From Ceratobasidium sp. AG-K (lineage: Eukaryota; Basidiomycota; Agaricomycetes; Cantharellales; Ceratobasidiaceae): DNA of 64,000 bases. Below, piece after piece: positions 1 through 11,947 of the stretch; the stretch's first letter is position 1, and every line of letters starts with the position of its first letter. Made by a program: the position numbers and the translations under genes. The stretch lies in assembly GCA_037039685.1 (NCBI GenBank), contig JAWNGF010000001.1:6820001-6884000 (forward strand). The letters are read 5' to 3'. A model generated the notes under the pieces. The model searched no databases. It saw only the letters and a program-made list of their open reading frames with translations, and was not told where the DNA came from.

Positions 1-386
1 AAAGACCTGGATGGCGACAACAGATGAATCCTTTACGGTACTTTACGTAGCGTGAGTAAGACGTCGGGAACGGCAGAAATATACACTTACACGTCGAAAT
101 TCTCGTTCCAGTACGGGTTGAGCGTCTTTTTGATCACGCTCGTCGTATGGGTCTGTTCGGTATCGACAGTAATCACCGCGAATGGGTCGGGGAGGCGAAA
201 CACCTCCCGCTTGGCCAGACCATCAGCAGCAACAACTAGCCATGTCATGAGCACATCACTATCGCATAGCACACCATGCATTACCTGTAATACGGATCTT
301 TTTCGTACTGCGACATAGCGGTCAACGGCCGACCCTAGATAAAATAGGGATTGAACTTACAGGCTCGAACCAGGGTTGTTGGACAT
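1..386 (-). CDS. RSP5: Rsp5/NEDD4-family HECT E3 ubiquitin ligase, N-terminal fragment (C2 domain)
   Basis: This is the 5' end of a gene that runs off the left edge. It should encode a cytosolic, membrane-associated E3 ligase that ubiquitinates membrane cargo and adaptors. The start at 386 gives MSNNPGSSL. Exons read 386-361, 307-285 (23 nt), 235-91 and 40-1, all with GT-AG borders and a continuous frame. The joined frame gives the start of a C2 domain: [19 protein letters not shown], then the DPFAVITVD and [12 protein letters not shown] blocks that mark fungal Rsp5. The rest of C2, the WW domains and the HECT domain lie outside the window. Family assignment is strong. The start is inferred from the splice structure, not from a long open frame. 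Confidence 0.88.
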
Positions 387-771
387 CGGGCGAGGTATAT
401 ACGCGCAACGGTACGTCTATGTTCTGTAGTAGCAACGAGAGTGAACCGAGCGGTGAGATGGTGGTGGTGGTGCGGTGTGATGGGGCTGCGAAGTGATAAT
501 GGTCTGATGACAAACAAGCGCTCGGCCGTGCCGTGCGGTGGAACTTTCCCAGAATACTGACCCGCCTGAGGTTTTTCTAGCCGCTTCTGGTGCCGTTACT
601 AGTCCGTCTGTCGGAGGGGGGGGATATTTGCAGCGGTCGTATGAAAGATACAGAAATATAAATAGCTGGCTCAGGGCCTTGATTAGCCGTGTGTCATTAT
701 TATCGTGCGGCGCTTGTTTCTGGATCGGTCAGCGGCCTGACACCGTCGGTTGCCATTATCCCCCCATCAAC
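387..771. other. Intergenic region between divergent RSP5 and bestrophin copy 1
   Basis: There is no gene here. The stretch must hold the promoters of the two divergent genes. It is not a canonical TATA promoter. From about 661 the sequence matches the region just upstream of bestrophin copy 2 (from about 2981), so the proximal promoter of the bestrophin gene was duplicated with it. Confidence 0.6.
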
Positions 772-2905
772 ATGTCTGCCCTCGGATCTGTTGCAAAGGT
801 TTTGCGGGGAGAGACGGACCTTGAGCGTCATCGTCGACGCATGCGGTAAGATTATTCGTCACCTCAACGCTCGACCCGATGACTGATCACACGATGCGGG
901 GTTAGTTATTACACATGGTTGGTCGATGTATTCAGGTATGCTCCTTGACCAAGGGGTTTTACGTGCGCTCAATATGTTCATTCTAGAATTGACGGGAGCG
1001 TTACACTGCGTATTCTAGGCCCAGTGCTTACTGTGACTGCGTTTGCGGGATTTGTTGCGACAATGGTGAAAGTGTAAGCTTAAACCTGTCCCATTTTAGG
1101 TAAAATCATCATTTATATTATTTATAGTTACGGGCACGACTGGAGGCTCACGAACAACGCAAGTCGTAGCCCCACACTCATTTGCATTGGAACTTACGGT
1201 ACATTTAGGTTGTGCCCTTGTTATCGGTTGTCGTGGGCCTTATTCTCGTCTTCCGGTAAGCACACGACCAACAAACCCCGAGTGTTTACTGATAATTATT
1301 CAGGAATGGGTACGCCCCTTTACTATAGCTCCCGTTTACATCATTAACCCGTCACAGAACATCGTACGACCGCTACTATGAAGGCCGCAAGGACTTTGGT
1401 ACACTCATGTCCAATGTGCGCAACCTTGCCCGTCTCGTCTGGGTCAATGCGAATATCCCGCTCGCCACCGGCGACGCCAACGGAAAAGAACCTTCTATGT
1501 TCATGCAGATCCGAGGCAAAATATACCAACCAAGCAACAGCATCAAAAACCCAGTCATCTCGAGCGCCTCCTTGCGAATTGAAAAGGAACGTGCACTGAA
1601 ACTTATGGTCTCGTTTGCCATTGCCACGAAACACCACTTGCGACAGTAAGTTTATTGGCCCTGCGTGTGTGTACACAGAAGCTCAATCCGTCCCAGTGAG
1701 GAAGGAGTCGAATTTCCCGACTATATCGGGATCCTCCCACCAGATTTCTCAAGGTTCGATAATAGGGGGTTCAACAAGAACAGCAAACACGGCAATAGGG
1801 ATTACACCCAACTCGGCAACAGCTCCTCTGCGACCCTCCCAAGAGACAATCAAGGAGAATCCGGTCACGCACCGAGGTTGTCTGTTTCGACGGATATGGG
1901 TGCCACACTCGTCCCGGGCGCGGAACCACGAAGCCCGCATCGCATCACTTTCATAGGAAACAAGGGTGCTGCACCTGATCCTGAACGAGATCCACTCTTG
2001 AGTGACGAGCGGCGCACGGTCGAGTTTAGGCCCTATGACGCTAGGAAGAGCTTGCCCATGCCATTGATGTGAGCTGCAGGCTGTGTTGTTTGATAGGGTA
2101 ATTGACTAAACTCGGGCAGTATTGCGCACGAGTTGACGAGGTTGATCCACAAATTTCGGAGGAGTGGGGTGTTTGATGCCATTGGGCCTTCTGGTAAGTC
2201 ACCATGAGAGGGTATGAAACATTACTGAAACGTTGCGTAGGTGTCAATGCAATGCACTCATTGTAAGGCTCTCCTTTGGGTAACTCAACTGCTCATGCTT
2301 ACATGAACGTGTAGGATTCAGAGTATGATCGACCAAGTTACTGCCATGGAGCGAGTATCCAATACGCCTATTCCGATTTCCTGTAGGTCTGATCAGGGAG
2401 TTTGAAACCCATATCTAACGATGTTACAGATAGCATTCACTTAAAACAATCCGTCACTTTGTACTTGTTCTGCCTGCCGTTTACTCTCATTGAAAGTCTT
2501 GGCTGGGTAAGCCTCACAAAATATTCTAGCGCAGCTATCTAAATACAATGCAGACAATGATCCCGGTCGTAACAATGGTTGCCTACACTCTTATGGGGAT
2601 TGAAGGAATCGCAAACGAAGTATGCACGCCATCGCACGTCATTCTGCTTGACTAATTTCGTCCATAGATTGAGATGCCGTTTGGACGTGATCCAAGCGAC
2701 TTGCCGCTCGGTGAGTGGCAAGATCCTTGATTGGGGTTGACAATAACTAACGAAGCATGCAGATCGCTATTGTACCGAACTCAGGGATGAGATCGAGTGA
2801 GTGCGAACTGAGAAGCGTAAGCCTGTCTTTGACTGGCGTTTTAGGTTCATGATGGAGAACTTGGCGGAGGGAAATGACGACCTTGAAAGCGATGACGAGG
2901 CCTAG
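772..2905 (+). CDS. Bestrophin-family (UPF0187) anion channel, tandem copy 1
   Basis: Membrane protein of the bestrophin/RFP-TM family, expected to conduct chloride or other anions; the membrane it sits in cannot be read from the sequence. Sixteen exons (772-845, 906-935, 987-1073, 1128-1158, 1209-1255, 1304-1309, 1358-1645, 1697-2068, 2120-2193, 2241-2262, 2315-2382, 2430-2506, 2554-2619, 2668-2710, 2763-2796, 2845-2905) sum to 1380 nt, 459 residues. Hydrophobic segments are visible near VLTVTAFAGFVATMV and VVPLLSVVVGLILVF, and again near the C-terminal third. The family hallmark IEMPFGRDPSDLPLD is present. The acidic tail ends DLESDDEA. Intron 4 (1159-1208) starts with GC, and exon 6 has only 6 nt. 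It is intact and followed at once by a paralogue. Confidence 0.92.
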
Positions 2906-3097
2906 GATGTAATACCCAATGTTTTGCATGCAAAGAATTACCCACAGAGGTTCTAATATACGGAAATAAACCACGCATATAATTAGCTGGATGTTTCAGG
3001 GCCTTGATTAATTCGTGTCGTTATTCCGGCGCTTATTTTCGGATCGGTCACCGGTTTGACACCGTCGGCCGGCGTTGCCATCGCACACTACACCAAC

Positions 3098-5218
3098 ATG
3101 TCCGCCCTCGGCTCTGTGGCAAAGATCTTACGAGGAGAGACTGACCTCGAGCGCCACCGGCGGCGCATGCGGTAAGACCACACGTTGACCCGATACTCGA
3201 TAACTGATCAGACAGTGTTGGGTTACCGGTACCAGATATTACACATGGCTGGTCGATGTCTTCAGGTACGCTCCTTGACCAAAAAGTTTTAAGTATACTC
3301 AGCCTGGGTGGTGTAGAATCGATGGCAGCGTGACACTACGTATTTTGGGCCCAGTGCTTACTGTGACGGCTTTTGCTGCGTTTGTTGCGACGATGGTAAT
3401 GGTGTAAGTTTGCCCCTTTTAGCAAAAATCGATATATTTATTATTTTGTAGATATGGGCATGATTGGAGGCTCACGAACAACGCAAGTGTGACCCTGTGC
3501 CCACTGAATTTGGAGCTTACGTTAAACTTAGGTTGTGCCACTATTGTCGGTCGTCGTGGGTCTTATTCTAGTCTTTCGGTACGTATACTGTACTGCCATA
3601 ATTGTCGAGGAATTTACTGACAGGTTTCGTAGAAATGGGTACGTCTGCTCGTTGTAACCTTTGCTCCTATCGCCAACCTGCCACAGAACATCGTACGACC
3701 GATATTATGAGGGTCGGAAAGACTTTGGCATGCTCATGTCCAACGTGCGCAACCTCGCCCGTCTCATCTGGGTCAACGCCAACATCCCGCTGGCTACTGG
3801 TGATGCAAACGCTAAACAACCTTCTACATTTTTGAAACTCCGGGGCAAGACGTATGAACCCAGCAACAGCATCAAAAATCCAGTAATCACCGCCGCTTCT
3901 CTGAGGGTTGAAAAGGAGCGTGCGCTGAAGCTCATGATTGCCTTTGTCGTTGCGGTCAAGCACCACCTCCGAAGGTACGTCTGCCACTCGCGCACGCGGA
4001 CACAGTTTGAATTTGGCAAAAGTGAGGAAGGAGTCGACTATCCTGACTACATTGGTGTTCTCCCACCCGACTTTTCAAAGTTCGACAACAGGGGATTCAA
4101 CAAGAGTGGCAAGCACGGAAACAGGGACTACACGCGGCTCAGTGACACGTCGGCTATTAACATCCCGCGAGGACATAATGGAGATTCTACGCATGTGCAG
4201 GGGTTGTCTACCTCGACCGACATGGGCGCCACACTCGTCCCCGGCTCTATCCCGCGTAGCCCGCACAGGATCTCGTTCATGGGCAAGAAGGGCGCTGCAC
4301 CTGACCCTGAACGGGATCCGCTTTTGAGCGACGAAAGGCGTACGGTCGAGTTTAGGCCTTATGACACTAGGAAGAACTTGCCTATGCCGTTGATGTGAGT
4401 TGTTACGATCCAGGGTAGGTGTTTGTGCTGATAAGGTGTAGCATTGCCCACGAGTTGACGAGGTTGGTCCACAAATTCAAGAGGAGCGGAGTGCTTGAGC
4501 CTATTGGACCGGCTGGTTAGTTGGTTTACCCATCTGTGGAGTCTCGCTGAATTGTTATGTAGGTCTCAATGCGATGAGCGCTTTGTAGGTTGCTCGGGCA
4601 AATCAATTGACCATACTAACTTGAGGGTTGTAGGATTCAGAGCATGATCGACCAAGTTACGGCTATGGAGCGTGTGTCGAACACGCCCATCCCGGTTTCA
4701 TGTGAGTTTGGTCGTGTTGTTGAGAGCCGTAAACTAACAACCATGCAGACAGCATTCATTTGAAGCAGTCTGTCACTCTGTACTTGTTCTGTTTGCCGTT
4801 TACACTTGTCGGTGACCTTGGCTGGGTGGGTCTTAGGCGCATAAATATAGCTCGTGTGACTGATTGTGATGCAGAGCATGGTCCCTGTCGTTACCTTGGT
4901 TGCTTACACGCTGATGGGGATTGAAGGAATCGCAAACGAGGTATGCACACGATCAGACGTCATTTAACCTTGCTAACCTCGTGTGTAGATCGAGATGCCG
5001 TTTGGACGCGATCCAAGCGACCTGCCGCTCGGTGAGTAGCCAGGGAATTGAATTGATAAAAGCTCACGAAGCATGTAGATCACTACTGCACGGAACTCAG
5101 GGATGAGATCGAGTGAGTATAGTCTGAAAACGGTGATGGTGTTGCTGACCGGCGTTGTAGGTACATGATGGAGAACTTGGCTGAAGGCAACGACGACCTG
5201 GAGAGCGACGACGAGTAG
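3098..5218 (+). CDS. Bestrophin-family (UPF0187) anion channel, tandem copy 2
   Basis: Paralogue of the gene at 772-2905 with the same start (MSALGSVAKILRGETDLERH), the same exon layout and the same family hallmark IEMPFGRDPSDLPLD. It too has the hydrophobic segments of a bestrophin and an acidic C-terminus (DLESDDE). It keeps the GC-AG intron (3483-3531) and the 6-nt exon (3633-3638). The intron at 3975-4022 is 48 nt with no stop in frame, so unspliced message would add 16 residues; the matching intron in copy 1 has an immediate stop. Differences from copy 1 are mostly conservative, which suggests both copies are under selection. Confidence 0.92.
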
Positions 5219-5622
5219 GCCACGAATATAATAGCCAATGTTTTGTATGTAGCAAACCATGACCAAAGAACGCGGGGATGGGCGCTTGTTTATTGCATTA
5301 TTTATTGTGCGATGTTGGGATGTGTGGATCGAGGCGTGCCGGCCTCGTGTACCAATTCGACGACTACCGGTGGAAGCACAGCCTGGTCGTGTTGTCTGGT
5401 GTACTCTCACTAACGTTGGTCGTTGCTGCCTGAACCCGCCCATCAGAGAGACTAGAGGCGACTAGCGCTTGGCCCTGAAAACAACCACGTCGGGCAAGTG
5501 TTGAGATGCACCGCTTCCGAGCCCGGTGAGTTTGCAACAACCACAGACGACGCAAACTCAATCAGTCCAGATCCAAGTCGGACGCTTCCAAACGGAGTGT
5601 CAACGAGGCACCTCCCCCCACG
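5219..5622. other. Intergenic region
   Basis: This holds the 3' end of bestrophin copy 2 and the presumed promoter and leader of the next gene. Short pyrimidine-rich tracts occur just before the ATG at 5623. I see no gene, repeat or RNA. Confidence 0.5.
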
Positions 5623-8600
5623 ATGCCCCCCAAGCTCGATCTGCCCCCGGCCGAGGACTTTCGAACCTCGTTGATTATGCCCAGGTAGGTGGAATTATTA
5701 TCTTTCATTTGTCCAGCTAATTTACAACAACCCAGTTTGTCCCGCCGGTTTACGCTGCTGCGCGGCCAAAACGGCGAGCCTCTTTCAATCGACGACGTGC
5801 GGTCTCGTCTTGCTCAGCAGCGCGCCAACGGACACGTCAACCACGTTACCGAGGAGGAAGAGCAGGTCATGATTGACGCTCTTATCCGCGCCCACAGCAT
5901 CGACCCTACCGCCAGCAGCGACAGCGACGGATACACCACAGCCACCGCCAATGACGGATACTCGACTTCGCATACCAACGACTATTCGTTCGAATCCCCC
6001 CGGTATGCGTATCCTGCCAAGGCCGTAGTCAAGCACCAGCCTGCGCTGTCTACATCGAGCATAGTCTCGAAGAGCGAGCCCAAGGACGCAGCGATTGCAT
6101 TCGACACCTTCCTGTCCAACTCGACCTTTTCCCCTGCTCAGATCCGCCGCGCCTCGCTCGCTCTACAAGAGGCAATTCAGGAATTTGACGAAGACGAAGA
6201 CGACGAGCAGATCCTTGCCCCACGCAAGGTCGAGACGCAGGAGCACGATGTAAGTCCCTCAGATTATATAGAGCCAGGCACTCATTTCACCCGTAGCATG
6301 CCGAGAGTCCAGTCAGATTTGGCGAGGCTATCGCGTGGCCCAATGACCAATCTCCGCCTGGCCAGGACGCTTCCAGCTCTGCGTCTGTGCCCTACAACCC
6401 CTCGTCCCCGGGCTACACCAAGATGGACACCGTCAACAGAGTGCCCGGATATGTCCCAGGCATGCATCGGCCCATTACACCGCGCGACTCAGCGGTTGGC
6501 ACGGACACCACTGGCACGTCAACCCCACAGCCTGCGAGCACACCCAACGAATATGGCTCGACTGTCTCGTCCCCAGGTCGGTCAGAGCGCGGACTGCCAC
6601 AGAGTATCCTGCTCAACAAGCGTGCGTCCACCACAAACTCCCCGCTCCGTATTCGGCCCCGAGAACTGAGCGATGCGCAATACGACTCGGCGAGCGACTC
6701 GACCCAGACCCCACTCAAGTCGGCGCTCTCGGACAGACGCCGCCCCACCTCGCCGCTCGTCGATTCAGCCTACCAGTCGGCCATCCGAGCCGGTACGCCA
6801 TCCAACAATTTCGCGGACGCGTGGTCTCCGACCGCCATCTCGTTTGCGTCCAGCCCATCCTCGCGCAACGTTAGCTCCAGTTCGGTGGTACGAGCAAACC
6901 ATCTGAGGGACACGAGCAGCGCGAGCAACGGAGCCGACTCGAACGACAGCTTCTACTCGAGTCGGCCCCAGTCCCGGTCCGCTGCCTCGCCCGAGTCGCC
7001 AACCATCAACGGAAGCTCAGGCCTAGCAAACATCGTGAGCGCATGGAACGGTGCCTCGACCAACGTGATTGTCGACGAACCCGTGCACCGCACATCCACT
7101 CCACGCCTCTCGGTGCTCGAAAACGGAGCCCAACGTGGCGTCCGCTCCTACTCTCCGCACGCACGCGCCGGAACACCCAACACCCACACCCGACGTGGAA
7201 ACCACTCGCGGTCCGGGTCCCTCGCAACCGACGCCCGCTCGTCCGCACCCCGCCAAAACCCACTCATGATGTCTCCAATGCTCAACTCGTCTCGGTCCTC
7301 GCTCGCCTCGACCGGGTCGAGCTACCATTCGTGGGACGAGGACCAGCTCGGTGGCAAAAAGCCGCACAAACGTGGTGTGAGCGTGTTTATCGACAGCGAC
7401 AGCGCACCGTGGAAAAAGCGCCGGAGCGGGTGCGATTTCGATTTCGAGGAAAATACTCCGGCGCCGGACGAGATGAGGGATGTGCTCGCGGGGTTGACGG
7501 TGCAGGATATGTTGGCGGTGCAGGATCGGTTGGTGTCGGCCGCAGTCAAGAAGCGGGTGAGCATGCCTGGGAGGCCGTTGTCCGGGCAGAGGAAGCGCAG
7601 GGCGTCGGCGGGGCAGTCTATGACGTCTATGGCGAGTCCGGTTGAACCTGGGGTGAGTTTGTTGTGTGTTTGTTGGGTTTGGCTAATTGAGTTGGATAGG
7701 TTGCGTCCCCACCTCGGATTGCGAGCCCGCCGCCTGTGGCTCAGACCCCACCTCCCGCTCTTGCTGCAGCTCTTCAACCACCTTCCACCCCACCTAGCTC
7801 CAAATCCGCAGAGGACCAGGCAAAGAAGGCCAATGCGCTCTTGCACGCCATGATGGATAGCATCGAATCATCGCCACACAAGCACACCCCATCTCCAGCT
7901 CCAGTGGCTGAGCCGATCAACCCTCAAGCCCAAGCACTTGCCTCCCAACCGAGTTTCTCATCCGAAGAACCGCAGTCGACTACCCCTCCTTCGCCCGCAG
8001 ACGAGCCCCAGACTCCGGATACGCCCATTCCAGAGCAAGATCCACGTCAGAAAGCACTCGCCGATGCGTTGTTCGGGAGCGACTCGGACGCAACGGTCAA
8101 GGATTCGCACTTTACCTTTGGACGAAGCCAGAGCTTGCGTGCGTTTGCGATGCCACCGGTCACTTCCGAACCTATGGTGGACAAGGAGCCCTCTCCTGCG
8201 CTCGAAACGAGCGGGAACGAAAACCGGTCATTGGCTGAAGATGTTGAACGGAGGGCGATGGCTGCGACTGCGGCACTGAAGAGTGCGTCTACTCCACGGC
8301 TGCACGAGACCAATGAAGCGGCTACCAATGGGCGCAAGGCGGGCAAAAGGTTCAATACAAGGCAGATTTCGAGTCCCCAGTTGGTTTCCGCTACGACCAG
8401 CGTAGACACGATCGCGATTGCTGCCGCCGCCGCTGCCGCAAACGGAAATCAGCAGCCCCCGCATACCCAGTCCAAGCTTAGCCAGAGGTTCAAGAAGCTT
8501 ACCGGCAACTTGCGGACCCGCGCACCGATTCCAACTGGAGATGAAATCTCGCCATTTGTGATGGAGACGTCGACCCCGCCAGCTGCTGAGCCCACGCCAG

Positions 8601-10369
8601 CCAGTCCTCGCGCGTTCCCCTCGCTGGAGCCTCCCAAATCGGCTCCTATTGCCAGCCTCGAGTCGTCTGCGCCCGCTACACCCACCTATGACGATTCGCC
8701 GTCTTCCGTGCCTGGGACGCCCACGTCGGGTCAACCCCGTCTTCGTGGCCTCATGGCGCGTCTTCGCAAGGGCCGAAAAGACTCGACCGACACGAGGGAC
8801 AAGGCTCCGCGTGCACCGTCTCCACTCAATCCCAATGGCCAGGCAAAACCGATTCCTCCCCCTCCGCACATTCCTGCAGCGATGCTCAAGCCCTCACCGA
8901 TTACCATGCCTGAAAACATGAGTACGAGCTCGTTGGCGCCGTCTGGGTCGGGCATTGAAGCCGCACCCCCTCCGCCTCCTCCCCCACCCGTCGAACCAGA
9001 GATCTCGCACGTAGTCTCGCATTTGCCTGCTCCGTCGCAACAGGTCGATGAAGATGCGCTCAGGCAGCTGTACGACGCAGCTTCGCAGCTCGGACTTGAC
9101 AAGTCGGCAATCAACGACATTCTAGTGCGGTCCCAGTCGACGTCATCTCGATCAACCGCTTGGACACATGCCTCGACCCTGGTTGCTCCCAGCACAACGG
9201 ATAGGTCAATCGCGCCTCCTTTACCGCCTGTTGTGACGCTTGATCGATCAATGAGCATGACTACCCCTAAAGCAGCACGAGGTAGCGCCTCACTGGGGCG
9301 CCAGTTGTCCCTGAAGCCGTACACTGGAATCCTCCCCTTGCGTACCGCCATTGCCACCTCGGACGACAATCCCACACCTACCCAAACACAGGCGAGCGTC
9401 ATTCGCCGCACGGTCATTTTCCCCTCTCCCGCCGGGCGCATTTCGTCCGACATGAGTCGCCGCCCATCCATGTCCAAACATAGACGTACGCGCTCAGGCT
9501 CGATCCATTCGAACAAGTCCGTTTCGGAGCGTGCACCTACGCCTCCTCCATCTCGTGCACCTGCGATCAAGCGGTTCTCCAAGGAACTGTTTCCTCCGGT
9601 TCCTCAACTCCCATCGGGCGTAGAGGGGACGCTGCAAGTTTCAAGGTCCGGGTCTGCGTTTGGTAACGCGAGCAACTACGATTCATTGTGAGTGAACGGC
9701 TATCTTGACTGGCCGAATATTGACTGGCTTCTAGATACGATATGTATGCCGAGGGAGGACAGGACTCCACCCTGGAAGGTGGATCTGCCGAGCAAGCGCC
9801 AGTGGGGTCTGCTGTTGAGGTTCTCGAGCTATCAGATGGACAGATCGTCTGGTACGTCATACGAGCATTTAATTTAACCTTATCTAACCCGTGCTAGGTC
9901 CGTCGTTGACGGCCTACGGGCTGCGGGTGAAGACTACGAAGGAGATGACGCCTCGCCATTCCCCCGCATGAGCCGCGCTTCAGAGTACTCTACCCCAGAA
10001 ACCCACGAGCTCAGGTTCCGTGAACACCAGCGCAGTGCTTCCAAATCGAGCGTGACCTCCACCGCCTCGAAGCCCCCAAAACCATCCCCATCTAACCGTC
10101 CCGAGACTCGAGTCTACTTTAGCAGCGCTGGAGATATCGGCACGCTGATCGACAGTCTTACCAAGGGCTCTGACGCTGGACAGTTCAACATCGTTCCCGG
10201 ACTCCCCACCATCCCCACCAACTTTGGTTCCCTTCGTCCCCAATCCGGAGCTCAATCCGCCCGCTCGTTCAACACTTCTTACAACTCTAGCCTTCCCGAT
10301 GGCGACTGGACACTCGAAGAACGCATTGACCAGATGATTGCCGCCAACCATAAGCGCGCCGCACTTTAA
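5623..10369 (+). CDS. Large Ser/Pro-rich protein of unknown function, conserved ends
   Basis: Six exons (5623-5684, 5736-6249, 6297-7652, 7700-9687, 9735-9851, 9898-10369) sum to 4509 nt, 1502 residues. No enzyme or named domain is recognised. The N-terminus (MPPKLDLPPAEDFRTSLIMP, then SLSRRFTLLRGQNGEPLSID and an acidic TEEEEQVMIDALIRAH block) looks ordered. The long middle is low complexity: Ser/Pro/Thr-rich with many SP and TP sites, poly-Ala, poly-Pro and basic stretches (PHKRGVSVFIDSDSAPWKKR). Near the C-terminus an island VEVLELSDGQIVWSVVDGLR and a final DWTLEERIDQMIAANHKRA look conserved. This layout suits a phosphorylated scaffold, for example in cell polarity or the cortex, but that is inference. 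All introns and frames join cleanly. Confidence 0.85.
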
Positions 10370-10710
10370 TCCTGACTAGTTTTTTTGTAAGCGCTTTATT
10401 GTTCTTGTTTTTGAGTTTCTGTAGTGCCTTTGCCTGTTTTCTCGTCATCTCTTTTGGTTTATTGTTTGTATGGGAGTGGGTTGGGGGTTGAAACAGAATC
10501 TCCTCCTAGCTACTACAAGACAATTGTACACACATGGTATAAGATAGTTATCCTTATAATCGCACACCTCCGTCTACTCCAGTCCTGAAAGTCCTACACA
10601 TGATTACACGTCGGCTGTGATTAGTACGAGCTTACGGACCATGAAGTGTGATCCAGCGGATGAGTGAGAGTGAGATGATCGAGGTGAGCATGAGCTGAAA
10701 GACGGGGGAT
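10370..10710. other. Convergent intergenic region
   Basis: This lies between the 3' ends of the Ser/Pro-rich gene (plus) and the DUF6593 gene (minus). It is T-rich just after the plus-strand stop, as expected for a 3' untranslated region. Nothing else is seen. Confidence 0.5.
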
Positions 10711-11480
10711 TCAGCCATTCCGACAGATTTCAGACCATACAAGACCCACATTGTCGTCCTGCTGATACCAATAACGCATCACTCCGTACAGAGGACCGAT
10801 GCTAGACGTCTCGGGCTGCTCATACAGCTCAAAGCTGGCCATAAGAGTCCCGTCGAGACTATACAGCTGCCGGACAGTCTCAGCAACCAAGCCAGTAATA
10901 GCGTGGCTGTTGTCGTGATACGTACATGATACATGGCACCAAAGATTTCGTCCCGGCGCCATTCATAAGTTCTACAATCGAAGGGGACAACGAAGCGTCG
11001 ATTGCTAGGGTGGGCGTGGTTGAACGGGACCAGATGGCCGGAGTTCGGGATTAACTTACCGGAACGACGAACCCCGCTGAACTAGCTCAGACATTGGGAC
11101 TTCCATGTCGCCAATTGTCGCTAGCCCTAGGTGGTTGACAGACGTCCAATCCAACCTGGGGAAATGTCAGACTCGAACCTGTCATCAGGGGCAAGGCTGA
11201 CCATGCGACCTCTTCCTCACGACCCTCTTGACCAACCCCCTTGTAGACGATGGTACGAGTTGCGTTGTGGTACGCCATGGTAGTGGCCTAGCAGCAATCA
11301 TTGGTACAAATTCGATAGACGAAAGAACTTGCAACGTACCAGGCGCCAAAACACAGGGCGAGAACCTTCAAACCCAATGATGCTGGTGTCGCGGGGGTCG
11401 AGGGACGTCAAGTAGAGGTCATTCGACGTACTATTAGCTGTCGGAGGCGAGAGAGAACCAATGGTTGATGGTGCAGACAT
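10711..11480 (-). CDS. DUF6593-domain protein
   Basis: Small protein of a basidiomycete-expanded family with no known function. Five exons (11480-11340, 11287-11179, 11120-11060, 11004-10926, 10878-10711) sum to 558 nt, 185 residues. It shows the family order as I remember it: a strand block near the start (DLYLTSLDPRDTSIIGFEG), then RTIVYKG, an EEVAWSALPL block, RRFVVPFDCRTYEWRRDE, and a C-terminal QLYSLDGTLMASFELYEQ followed by a hydrophobic, aromatic end. No signal peptide or membrane segment is seen. The intron before the last exon (10925-10879, 47 nt) is needed to restore frame. The domain call rests on pattern memory, but the gene model is consistent. Confidence 0.75.
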
Positions 11481-11947
11481 GAGGGCTTCTAGAGGCAGAT
11501 CTAAATGGAGAGAAGCTGCGAGTTTGCAGTTCCGAGCCTTCTCCTACACGGTTTTAAATATCCCTTGCCATCCCTTGTAGACTAGCCGACTATGAACGGA
11601 TAGGTCTGTCGTGTGCGGCGCCAATACGTCCCGCTGTTTGGGAGTCAATGATTTGCCAAGTCGAATACTAAATGAAAAAGACTTTGGGCGGCTGTGTTCG
11701 ACACCATTGGTTCCTGGTACACGAATATCATCGCGCACATCGCCCTTTGCGGCCGTGTCTCTCAGTCCGACGCGGATCACTATGCTAAAGGCAGGTCTCT
11801 GACGACGGGGAACATCTCCGGATCTCAAAACTCCTAAGTGACTCCTCACAGCGTATTGTCCAGCTTGAATGAATCGGGCCATGCAACTTTCAGTCAATGA
11901 TAAACTCGTATACATACACACAACGGGACAGATGTCAATTGTAAGCT
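11481..11947. other. Intergenic region between two minus-strand genes
   Basis: This contains the promoter of the DUF6593 gene and the 3' region of the BTB gene. An open frame of about 140 codons exists on the minus strand, but its composition is not protein-like and it overlaps the BTB stop. No feature is called. Confidence 0.4.

Larger units (their letters stand above)
661..5260. repeat. Tandem duplication of one bestrophin gene unit (661-2980 and 2981-5260)
   Basis: Two adjacent direct copies of about 2.3 kb carry the same 16-exon layout, the same intron positions, similar sequence before the ATG (tagctgg, cagggccttgatta and gacaccgtcgg blocks) and a shared 3' sequence around ccaatgtttt. 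Introns have diverged much more than exons, so the duplication is not very recent. Both copies keep an open coding frame. Confidence 0.88.

Noticed and set aside
1344..1676. Antisense open frame of about 110 codons opposite bestrophin copy 1 (and a similar one opposite copy 2 at 3667-3987)
   Set aside because: Both are mirror frames of a strongly conserved exon; their conservation follows from the sense strand and they cross intron borders.
8731..9582. Minus-strand open frame of 283 codons opposite the Ser/Pro-rich gene
   Set aside because: GC-rich shadow of a Pro/Ser/Ala-rich exon; the Gly/Val/Arg-rich product is the expected complement of such codons.
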